A DNA stretch of 64,000 bases, taken from NCBI RefSeq assembly GCF_029633865.1, contig NC_079219.1:53765898-53829897 (forward strand), in the 5' to 3' direction. Both the position numbers and the translations under genes were made by a program. The notes beneath the pieces are model-generated. The model ran no database searches. It worked only from the letters and a program-made list of their open reading frames with translations, and was not told the origin of the DNA. The DNA is from Lampris incognitus (Eukaryota > Chordata > Actinopteri > Lampriformes > Lampridae). This document shows, piece by piece, positions 29,901 through 41,900 of the stretch; the first letter of the stretch is position 1; each line of letters begins with the position of its first letter.

Positions 29901-32900
29901 CCTGCTGCACATCCTTCCTAGCTCGGTCCCTCTGTCTAGCCAATCGGTGCAAGTCCCTTTCTCCTTCCTTAGCATCTAACCTCTCATACAACTCACTATA
30001 CTCCATTTCCTTTGGCTTTGCCACCTCTCTCTTCGCTTTACACTGCATCTCCTAGTACTCCTGTCTACTTTCTTCATCTCTCTGACTATCCCACTTCTTC
30101 TTTGCCAATCTCTTCCTCTGTATACTTTGCTGTACTTCCTCATTCCACCACCAAGTCTCCTTGTCTTCTATCCTCTGTCCTGGTTACACACCAAGTACCT
30201 TCCTAGCTGTCTCCCTCTCTATTTCTGCAGTGGTTGCCCAGCCATGCGGCAACTCTTCACTACAACCCAGTGCTTGTTTTAAATCCCCCTTGAACGCCAC
30301 ACAACAGTCTTCCTTCTTCACGTTCCACCATTTGATCCTTGTCTCTGCCTTCACTCTCTTCCTCTTTTTGGTCTCCAAAGTCATCCTACAGACCACCATC
30401 TGATGCTGCCTAGCTACGTTCTCCCCTGTCACCACTTTGCAGTTCCCAATCCCTTTCAGATCACACCTTCTACATGAGATATAGTCCACCTGTGTGTACT
30501 TTCCTCCACTCTTATACCTCACCCTGTGTTCTGCCCTCTTCTTGAAATATGTATTCACCAGTCATTTCCATACTTTTCACAAAATCCACCACCATCTGTT
30601 CTTCCACATTTCTCTCTTTGACACCATATCTACCCATCACCTCCTCCCTCACCAACATGTCCATTGGAGTCTGCTCCAATCACTACTCTCTCCCCCTTGG
30701 ATACCCTCTCCACCACTTCATCCAACTCACTCCAGAATTCTTCTTTCTCTTCCATCTCACACCCAACTTGCGGGGCATATGCGCTGATAAAATTCATCAA
30801 CACACCTTCAATTTCCAGCTTCATACTCATCACTCTGTCCAACACACTCTTCACCTCCAACACACTCTTGACATATTCTTCCTTCAAAATTACCCCTTCC
30901 CCATTTCTCCTCCCATTCACACCATGGTAGAAGAGTTTCAACCCACCTCCGATGCTCCTGGCCTTACTCCCCTTCCAACTGGTCTCTTGCACACACAGTA
31001 TACCTACCTTTCTTCTTTCCATCATATCATCCAGCACTCTCCCTCTACCAGTCATAGTACCAACATTCAAAGTTCCGACTCTCACCTCCACCTCCTACCC
31101 TTCTTCCTGTCCTACTGCCTCTGGACATGCCTTCCCCCTCGCCTTCTCCTTCACCCAACAGTAGCGTAGTTTCCACTGGCACCCTGCTGGCCAACAGTAC
31201 TGATGGCGGTCGTTGGTACCTCGACTGATCCGACATGGAACTCTGATTTATGATCCACATATTTGATTTGGCAAAGCTCTTATGCTGTATGCCCTTCCTG
31301 ACGCAACCCTCCCCATTTATCCGGGCTTGGGACTGGCACTAAGAATGCACTGGCATGTGCATCCTTAGTGGCTGGGTTAAAAAAGAAACCAATAATTAAA
31401 TTTAAAAAAAAAAGTATTTGGGGGAACTACTCTGTCAAGTGAGGTCACTGCAGAGGCTTGCTAAAATCCTGATCAGTATCATCATCACTGGAACGGTAGA
31501 GGGAGCCCTTGCTAATACCAGCATAAAGGGCATTACAGTAGTCAAGCTGAGAATAGATAAAAGCATGTACAACTTTCTGCAGATCGGCAATTGATAAGAA
31601 TGACATAACTTTGGGGATTAGCTTGAGCTGGAGAAAGCATTTATTATTATTGGGGTATCGTTCTTTAAATAAAGCCAGCTTATCTTCTGCTTTCTTGCCA
31701 TGTGTTTTCCAAATTGTAAAATGTCCCACACTAATCCGTACAATGTTTACTTCCTCACCAACTATGCCTCTTTTCTGTCCATATTTTCTCCTTAGTGATT
31801 TTTTCACTGTTGCTTCCCAAATGAGTCTAAATTAAATCCTTCATTTTGTGACCGACATAACCCCTATCTCGAAATCTTCCCTCTCATGTGCTACTATTTT
31901 AGTATTATGACTCCAAATGAACGCTGACACTTTTTCCTGTCCTAATTTAGTGTCTCAAATATCCAAGTATTCAGCTGGTTCAATACGTAAGACACGTCCC
32001 AGTCATACAATTTCTAGCACATTCGCTCCACATGCACACTGTTCTGAGTACGCCTCAGATTTCTGGCCAGTGTCACTAGTACTCCTAACGACTTTATTGA
32101 TTACCCGCTCTCTGACACCTACTTGATGCCTTCCTCAACACAAGTAGGTCTCTATTTGACACACTTCCTCGACACAAATAGAGTGTTATTTCTGTAGTTT
32201 ATTCTTCTTCTTCTTTACATATAAACATTTATCCACAAACAAAACACAAAACTATCACTTTTCCACACAGACTCAGGACAACACAGCCCTATTTTCCTTC
32301 TATTTTTTCCATCTTTGGCTACACTGCTGCAAGGCTAAATGTATCATTACTGTACACCTGGCTCTTGCCTAGTCACCCTTATCTTTTTAATTGCCCACAC
32401 AAGAATTTGCCCTGTCTCCCATACACACACACCAAATCCAACTTCTTTCTGCTTATTAATAACTACCTGCCCATTCAGGCCTCTTTCTGACACACAGAAA
32501 GAGCAGCATCCACAGGCTGTATGTTCTTTATGCCACCTGCCCGTTCAATCCCGGTCAGGGAGTTACGCCTTCAGACTCAGAGAGAGCCTTTCGCTCGAAT
32601 CCCGGTCAGGGAACCACACTCCCCAACTCAGAGAGAGAGCCTGCTCGAATCCCGGTCAGGGCTTCCCCAACACAGAGAGAATGGTGTTTACAGGAGCTGC
32701 ACTGGCTAAAAGCAGATATCTACAATTTTCCACGTTCACAAAAAAACACAGGACAACGCAGAATAACACCAATACACAACCAATCTAGCCACACTACTCT
32801 TACTGCCAGTAATACTTCAAGGCCAAATGTATCAGTTCTCCAGCAAACAAAGCACAGAGAATCAACCATCTTATTGTCCTTACATTCAGCACTCGCTCAG

Positions 32901-35900
32901 TCATCTTTCTTTCCACCCCTGTTCACCTGAACTTGCTCTGGCCTTGACTCTCTCTTCCCCTCATGCACACAATATCACGTCAGACTCTTTAGCAACTTTA
33001 GCCATTTTTTTCTTTTCTTTTTTTTTCTTTTTTAACAATTTTAGGTTCTTTTAGAGGAGAGGCCAAGTAGTGCTTTAATCCGGGCGGCCACACACTGCTT
33101 CTCAGAAACAACCACTCATGCAGATTTTGTCAATAGGTTCTGCTTTACCTCTTTTTGCTGGGCCCTGCTGTTCTGTGCTACAGCTCGCACCGTCCAGATG
33201 TCCAGCTTCCCCAAACCCCTCCTGGCTGGCTCGCCATTTAAATGTGGGAGAATTTTATTCTCGACACACTGTTTTTAAAAGTCATTCAATCAAGGTCCAA
33301 TAGTCAATCAATCAATGTCCAATACTTACGAGTCTGATGTAATAGGTTTATTGTTAGTATCACAAAAATAGGTACAACAGTATACTGTGAATTGCTCCAT
33401 GGAGCAACTGAAGCAACCTGTCCAAAGCACTTTCTTACATACTGTAGCTTGATCCACCTACTATGGAGTTTAATCTTAGACCACGCCTTTGACTCTAGAT
33501 CATGCCCCACTATACACCATTATTTTCTTATTAACACATTGTTTTGGGTTGCCAGAATCTAACGGTGTCTCGATTACCTATAATAGTTACCATTATAATC
33601 CAGCATTTGATTCTTGGTTAATAGAATCATACATTGTATAAAAACAAGCCCATTGATTGTAGATGACTCTCTTAAGGTAGCCAAATGCCTCATCATCCAA
33701 ATAGTGATTGGCATGAATAGATGAGGCATCACGGTGGCACAGTGGTTAACCTGGTCGTCTCACAGCAGGAAGGTCCTGGGTTCGAGCCCCAGAGTCGCCC
33801 AACCTTGGGGGTTGTCCCGGGTCATTCGCTGTGTGGAGTATGCGTGTCTCAACCTTGAGTGCAGTGGGGGTGGTCAGAATCACCTTATAGTGTCCTTCAC
33901 GCCTTTTCTTGTTCCACTTTCTCTTGAACACCTTGATGAACACCCAGTCTCCCGGAGTTACTGCTTGAAGGTTTTCCTGGATATCGGTTGTCTTTCCCCC
34001 AGTGGCACCTTTCACCTGTTGGAATATAGTCTTATGTATTAAGGTTAGGTGTTGCACATAGTTAGCCAACTCCTCCTTAAAACCTAAAAAATCAGAAGGA
34101 TCATGAGGCCCCGCTTCACGATCTGTATTCATATTGAAAATCAAGATCAAGCGAGCGTTTGCTCTTCTGCTCCACGGGAGGTTTCTGTCCTCAAAGAGCT
34201 CACCTTAGGACACCTGCATTACCGTTTGACAGGTGTAACACCCCCAACGACCGTCGCTGCTAAACAAATGCAAATCAATAGCTCTGATAATGACAGGTGT
34301 GGCCATAACATTGCTACACAAAAGAGCCACTCATATCTATGGCTCTGTTAGCGACGGGCGTTGGTAAACATTGGATCACAAAGAGCCACGCAAATCAATA
34401 GCTCTGACAGTGACTCCTATAAGATAAATTCTGAGTCTCATCACCAGCCAGTCAGACTAGCTTGGTCTAGTCAGAAAGGCACGAACTGAGGAAGCCTCTT
34501 GGATGAGAGGCGAAACGTCTTCACGGATATATACCAAGTCCAGTTGCACTTGATTCAACTCCTATGGATAACCATGACCTGGATGAATGAGAACATTCAC
34601 AAACAGCACTCACGTAAGTTTTCCCCAAATGTCAACACTGGGGTTTCTTTTGCACTGTTTCTGCTCAGATTAGTGTAGATAACGTCTTGAGTCTTTTGCT
34701 CATTTCTAGTCAAGAGTGGGGTGAGATGTTTGGCTCAAGAGGACATGAAATAATTGTGAATTCTGTCTGACTGCTGAGTTTATATAGAGTGTGCTGATGT
34801 AAAGCTGGCGCATTTCAGTTGGCTTACAACTGACAGACAGGCCTCACAGTTATTCTGTATGAGGTAAGATGTTCCCCAGTATGTATAACCATTGTCATGT
34901 TTTCATTTGGCGGCGCAGTGGTTGGCGCAGTCGCCTTACAGCAAGAAGGTCCTGGGTTCGAGCCCCGGGGTAGTCCAATCTTGGGGGTCGTCCCGGGTCA
35001 TCCTCTATGTGGAGTTGGCATGTTCCACGCTTCTCTGTGACATCTCCACGGGTCCGCCCCGGCCCATGGTGCCCACTGGCTTGTGACGGTGGTTTTTTTA
35101 ATGCCATCCATGGCATTTCACACCCAGGCGTGAAGGCTTCAATGAAGTTGGTGGGGGCAAGGTTTGTGTGGCACAGCCTCAGGAAGGACGTCAAGGACTG
35201 GGCAGGCACCTGCGTGGCGTGTCAGCGCTCCAAGGTTCATTGCCACACCAAGGCCCCCCTGGCGCCATTCCTGGTGCCCAGGAGGCATTTCGACCATGTC
35301 AATATGGACCTGGTGGGATCCCCTTCCCTCATCCCGTGGTTTCACCCACCTCCTCACCATGGTGGACAGGACCACCAGGTGGCCAGAGGCTATTCCGCTG
35401 TCATCCACCATGTCCACCGAGATTGCCCAGGCGTTCATTGGGTCCTGGATGGGCCGGTTTGGCATGTTGTTTGACCTCACTTCTGACCGGGGCCTGCAGT
35501 TCACGTCCGAGCTCTGGATTGCAGTCACTGAAGGCTGGGTGTGAAGCTCCGCTGCACCACGGCATACAACCCGCAGGGCAACGATTTGTGTGAATGGTTC
35601 CATCATTCAATGACGGCCACTCTTCGGGCTAGCCTCACAGATGGCAGCTGGGTTGACCGGCTCCTGTAGGTCATGCTTGGCCTGCGGTCCACCCCCTATA
35701 GGAGACCTTCAGTCCTCATTGGCCGAGCTGGTTTTTGGCCAGCCATTGCAGGTCCCGGGGGAATTTCTCCCGGATGGCGCAGCATCCTGGTCTGCTGCCC
35801 GCCAATGGACCGTGTTCCGGGATGGCACCACTGCTTTCACGCCAGTCCCAACTTCGCAGCACGGCCTCGCTCAGTGTTACGTCCCCAAGGACCTGCAGTT

Positions 35901-38900
35901 GGCCAGGTACGTCTTCATCTGCCCACCATACTCCCCTGCAGCCCCGCTACGATGGCCCCTTCTGTGTCCTGGCGGCAGAGGCTAAGAACTGTGTGGTGGA
36001 CGTGGGCGGTAAGCCAGAGCGGGTTTCAGTGGACCACCTCAAGCTGGCTCACCTGGACTTCAACAGGCTGGTTCAACTGGCCCAGTCCCCCCGGCGTGGA
36101 CGCCCCCCTGACCCTACACCTTTCAAGAGGAGCTGTTTTGGCTGCATTATTCGTCCCCCACCAACTTTTTTTTTTTTTGTCATGGTGAATTCTGGGGGGG
36201 GGGGCGGTGTAGTGGCCTACTTTAGGAAGGGGAGATGTTCACCATTCTGACCAGAGACTGTCCCTTTAAGATGGTTGGTTCAGGGGTTAGCGGAAGGGGA
36301 TTGAGGTTATTGATGGTTGTGAGCTAGCATTTCGAGCCGCCCAAGTTTATAATTGTGAACTGTGCTTTTTAAGTTTTGTGGAGGAAGTAAACAACTCCAC
36401 GGCTGTGTGGTCAAAAGGAGAAGTGGTCTCGTCTCCTTTCTGTCAACCTCTACAGTCTTATAAAATGTCTTCTCCAGGTGCACAAATAAAGGCCTATTGT
36501 TATCTGTTGGTTGATAGCAGAGGAATGTATGGGAGACTCACTGAGTGTAGCAGGTCTGTACACACTAATTGGAGAAATGGCTTTGGTGGGATGACAGCTG
36601 GAAGACATGAGATAGGGGGGAAGTGATGTCACCAATGCTCTCAACACAAGCACAAGACAAAGCCAGTATGTATGAAAAAGGTGTTTTGCTAAAAAGGGGG
36701 GGCGATCAAAAATGCAGCAGAAGGCCCACACAAGGTGTTATGGAGAGGCCCCGCAGGACATTTTGTGGTACCCACTTCATTAATCCATACTTTGATCTCA
36801 GATGTGCATGGTCAGGACCATTGAGCAAGGGGGGAAGTCATAAAAAGGATTCAAAGGGCCTGGTGGTCACCTTATTTAGCAGGGATGGAGGATGACGCAC
36901 TACACAATTGTGAGATATGTGTGGCACATAACAACAGAAAGGCCTTTGCACAGCCAATTGGGCAAAATCCGCCACCTGATGGACCATTTAGACATATCCT
37001 GATGGACTATGTGGACATGATCACATACGTGCAACATAAAAGATACATGCTAGTGGTTCTGGACAGATTCAGGAGATGGGTGGAAGACATACCCAATGCC
37101 AAACCAGATGAAACATCAGGGCAAAGTTTTTGTGTTGAGGTGTTTCCCAGGTTTGGCATTCCAGACAAGATCAGTTCAGACAATGGGGCACATTTTGTAG
37201 CAAAAACAACGGTGTTGGTCACCAAAACATTGGGAATTGGACAACAGTTTGGATGTGTCTAACAGTCACAGGGGATGGTGGAAAGGGCCAATGGCAGCCT
37301 AAAAGCAAAAATAGCCAAAATATGTGCAGACAGCAATGGCAAGCTTAATTGGGTGGAAGCACTGCCTTTGGCTTTAATGAGCGTGAGAATGCATACCAAC
37401 AGAAGCACGCATCTAACACCGCATGAAACGTTAACGGGGCACCCCATGCCAGTACCATACCTCCCTCCACTTGAGCAACTCCAGCAGGAGTTGGCTAACT
37501 ATATGCAATACCTAACCTCAATACATAAGACTATATTCCAACAAGGGAAAGGTGCCACCGGGGGAAGGACAACTGATATCCCAGAAAACCTTCAAGCAGT
37601 AAGTCCGGGAGACTGGGTGTACATCAGGGTGTTCATGAGAAATTGGAACGAGAAAAGGCGTAAAGGACCCTATAAGGTGATTCTGACCACTCCCACTGCA
37701 CTCAAGGTTGAAGGTAAGACTGTTTGGTATCATCTCAACCAGTGTTGCTGAGCTGAGGAACCAGAACGAACACTAAGGGAAGTTAGAGAGGATCTACAAG
37801 GAGCAGCGGAAAGACAGGCTGAGGAAATTATACCTCATGAGGATGGAGACAGTGAGGAGGCAGGGCCAAGTGAGACCATGGCACACACTCCGTAGGCTAG
37901 GATGTGGCCTCTGAAGGGGCATGTGTGTGCTATTAGCAATAGGTTTGATATTCACCTTGCTAATGATATTCCTATCACCTGAAGGACATCACACCAATTG
38001 CATCAAGCGAAGCCTAGTTGAGAATTGCTATGGGACCAGTCTGACAGAACTGCAGCAAAACTATTTAATGCAACAGAACTTGTTGTGGCAATATGTTAAC
38101 TTTTCGAAAGAACCTGTATTACAGCCAACAATGATTTGGTAACTACACGAACACTGCACTAAAGGCATTAGCTGAGCAAGTCCAAGCCAGATCACAAATG
38201 ACATGGCAGAACAGGATGGCACTGGATATGCTGCTAGTGGAGAAAGGAGGGGTGTGTGCAATGTTCGGTGATGCTTGTTGTACATTCATCCCTAATAATA
38301 CTGCTCCCAATGGCACATTCGTGAGAGCCATGGCCCAGCTTGACAATCTAGCGTTAGAACTCAAAGAGAGCGCTGGTCATGGTATGTGGGACATGGACTG
38401 CTTTGAAAAAAACATTCGGCGGACCTTGGGGCGCACTGTTTGCCAAGATAAGGATGGGTATAGCATTGATAATAGTGGTGTTGATGATTGCTCTATGTCG
38501 TCTAGCTCCATTGCTCTCAGCTGTGGTTCAACGGATGATGGCTGCCATGTGTGGACAATTTTTTATGTATGGACAATTTCATGTGACCCCTGCTATTTCC
38601 ACCACTCCCTCTGCAGAGGGCAGTCTAGTTGATTTGGATGTTTATGCACGTACAGGGGATCACATTGTTTACTACACCATTTGCAAGGTAGCGGACACAG
38701 AGACATAGATACTGGCCTAAGTGAGACAACACATGGAGTACCCCTGCCCCTTTCGTGAAGTTTATTATGACATCCCTGCCCATTTCATGAAATTTACTAT
38801 GTCATCTATGTCATCAGGAGGGCAGTGGTGCTTCCATTTCTACCTGACCAGACACTCTTTTTTTTGATGGTTTTGGGGAATGGCAGGTAGATCTTACCAT

Positions 38901-41900
38901 CTCTTTTTTGCCCCAACCAGTTGCTGAACTTGGTTCCACATTTACTAGAATAAGTATTATTGTAAAAAAATGACACTGCTGCTGAGTCCACCTGTCCCTA
39001 CACTGCAGTATTGTATGCTAAGTATCGGTTGAAGAAAGAACTGATAGTTCAGTCTGTGGTGTATCCTGAACCTATGTGGAAGCCTGCAGCTTTGGATGAG
39101 TTTATGGGTCATCATGCTGTAATTGTCACTTGGGCGAGCTTGTGAACATTCAGGTAGCTGACGACATTGTGTGGCAGAACATGCCCTACTGCTTACAGAG
39201 GAAATTGGACAGCCTTCCAGGGCAGACAGAGGAATCCGAGCCACTGTGTGTCGAATGTGCTTGTAACCTCTCCACAGTGGTGGCCTTCAACAGTGCGTAA
39301 AGCACCTGGGTTGAAGTACAGAACATCTCTCCCTCTCCAGTCAGCATCTCAATTATACTAGCTGTCTATCCATTATCCAAACCGCTTATCCTGCTCAGGG
39401 TCATGGGGATGCTGGAGTCTGTCCCAGCAGTCACTGGATGGCAGGCAGGAAGATACCCTGGACAGGCCGCCAGTCCATATTCATCACAATTATAATATAT
39501 TCACCACGATTATGTTATATTCATCACATGTTGTACTAACTTTGTTTACTGAGCCTGATCTTTTAGTAAGTTTATATTTTGATGTATTTTGACTGCATTT
39601 TGACGAAATTTTGATTTCACCTTAGACATTTATCTGATTTCAGCTTGCTCGAGCACATGCACAGCATTTAGCCAATCTTGGAAACAGAAGTATAAGTATT
39701 TTGACCTCATTGTAAGTTTGCATTAATATCTATGCTATCAGTGGACCGATGCATCAGGTTGTAGGCTTTTAAGTGGTCGCCCTACAGATGGACGGTTGGC
39801 ATTAGGGGGCCCGGGGGACCATGGGGGAATTTTCCCAGTGTTACAAGGAGGCGTAGCTGTACTGGGTTTTTCGCCCCCACCTACAACTGTGTTCATTTTG
39901 ATTCACTACTGAGATTTTTATGTTTGATGAATGTACTTTACTTGTGCTGTTGATTTGGACACTTTAACTCTGATGTGACTTCAAAGTCACAAAGGGGGAA
40001 AATGTGGGAAATAAATGTTTAAGCATCTACAATCATCCATCCATAATCCAAACCGCTAATCCTTACTCAAGGTCGCGGGGATGTTGGAGCCTATCCCAGC
40101 AGTCATTGGGTGGCAGGCGGGAAGACACCCTGGACAGGCTGCTGGTCCGTCACAGCCGCCCCCCCCCCCCCACACACACACACATATTCACACCTAGGGA
40201 CAATTTAATACGGCCGCTTCATCTGACCTACATGTCTTTGAACTGTGGGAGGAAACCGGAGCACCTGGAGGAAACCCATGCAGACATGGGGAGAACATGC
40301 AAACTCAACACAGAGGACGACCCGGGACAATCCCCAAGGTTGGGCTACCCTGGGGTTCGAACCCAGGACCTTCCTGCTGTGAGGCCACCGCACTAACTAA
40401 CCACTGCACCACCGTGCCACTTCATCCATTAATGCCTGTCACTAATTAAATGACGAGGCATTTGGTTACCTTAAGGGAGTCATCTACAATCAGTTGGCTT
40501 ATTTTTATACATCCATCCATCCATCATCCGAACCACTTATCCTGAGTAGGGTTGCGGGGATGTTGGAGCCTATCCCAGCAGTCATTGGGTGGCAGGCGGG
40601 GAGACACCCTGGACAGCCCGCCAGGCCGTCACAGGCCTGTATTTTTATACAATGTATTTTTTATTAACCAAGAATCAAATGCTGTATTATAACGGTAACT
40701 ATCACATGTAATCAAGGCACCGTTAGATTCTGGAAACCCAAAACCATGTCAAGTGAAGTCCATTTTAATTGTATAGCCCATTATCACAAATTAAGAATTT
40801 GCCTCGAGGGGCTTTCTTAATAAGAACATAATGGTGTATAGAGGGGCGTGGTTTAGAGCCGGAGGCGTGGTCTAACGTTGAGCCCCACAGTAGGTGGGAT
40901 CGAGCTATAGTATAAAAGAAAGTGCTTTGGACAGGTTGCTTCAGCTCCATGGACCATCTTGGTATATTGATGCACCTATAACACTAAAAATAAACCTGTT
41001 CACATCAGACTCGTAAGTATTGGACATTGATTGATTGCCTATTGGACCTGGATTGATCGACTTTGAAAAACAAGTGTGTCGCGGATAAAATTCTCCCACA
41101 TTTTTGTTTTTTTTTTACCCGTCACTACGTTTTCATAACTCACGCAGACTCCGTCTGATCTTAACCGCAAGGCAGCCTTGATCGGCCGTGTTTGAGTGTG
41201 CGTGTGTCTTTAAGACCGTCAGCCTACCTGTTGTGGGCATAGTCTGCGGTCAACTCCGCAACGTGTTCTGGAGTCGGGGGGGCGAGCTGGACCGTCCCCT
41301 CATCACCGGACACGGACGACGTGACACGCGACCGTCACGGTCTCGTTTGGGAACCGCTGTAGTCGGGCGAGCGTGGCCGTCGCTCCCGTGGGAACTCCCG
41401 TGCGATCGGCGTCACAGGCGACCGCGAGATCGAACCAAAAACGCCCAGCATGCGCGTTTCTCCCGCCGCGGGCTCCCGCGCGTCGGCGCTACGGGCATGA
41501 CATCGACGGCCGGTCGCGGTGTCACGGTCTCGGTTTTCGGCCCCGCTCCGACGGCAACTTTAGGAGGGCTCGTTCGTCGCCCGCCGCACTTTTTTGGATC
41601 GTGTCGGAATTTTCAAAATGGTTCACGGGAGCCTTCCGCGCCCCGTCTCCTGCCAACTACCACGGAGCCCCCTCGTCGCCGGCGAGCGCAAAAGTTCGGC
41701 GGTTTGCTGAAGAAGCGAGATCAACGAGCAGCCACCCGGGCGGAGGAATGGCAACCAAGGAGCGGCTGTACGAGCTGTGGATGCTGTATTACACGAAGGT
41801 GAGTCAAGTGCCGCACACCCGACAGTGTAACACCTGTTGCCGCACCAGCTCGTTCGAGCCCGAGCTAAAAACACGAGAAGATGTGCTGGAGGTGATGTTC

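Larger units (their letters stand above)
24655..33732 (-). mobile_element. endogenous retrovirus, minus-strand arm, interrupted
   Basis: Order on the - strand: 5'-truncated LTR (33732-33243), primer-binding site (33236-33219), leader with three tRNA-Glu-like sites (32661-32544), RTE LINE insertion (31380-28255), integrase (27386-26340), short env (26172-25534), post-env segment (to 24655). No reverse transcriptase or protease was recognised, so the provirus is internally deleted. Much of it (24655-27611 and about 27790-28075) is repeated inverted in the plus arm. Type: gamma-like, from the GPY-type integrase C-terminus and CX6CC transmembrane Env. Frames are broken; not functional. Confidence 0.87.
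34630..40002 (+). mobile_element. endogenous retrovirus, plus-strand arm internal region
   Basis: A mirror copy of the minus arm: internal segment (34630-34905), then an inserted SINE piece and Ty3/gypsy fragment (34906-36454), then integrase (36785-37750), short env (37921-38708), post-env region (38709-39990) and a polypurine tract. It is followed by the 3' LTR at 40003. A SINE piece sits at 39365-39480. The left half with LTR, primer site and leader is missing. Confidence 0.87.
40003..41100 (+). repeat. retroviral 3' LTR carrying three insertions
   Basis: Starts TGTGGGA and ends TCCCACA (perfect short inverted ends). TATAAAA at 40911-40917 and AATAAA at about 40989-40994 give promoter and polyadenylation signals. 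Compared with the minus LTR it carries a family B SINE (about 40031-40422), a second SINE piece (about 40507-40640) and a short dispersed repeat (about 40745-40825). Confidence 0.88.

Noticed and set aside
31445-31807. 120-codon minus frame as a retroviral gag
   Set aside because: Its C-terminal half is a LINE polymerase fragment. The rest has no gag motif, so gag was not called.
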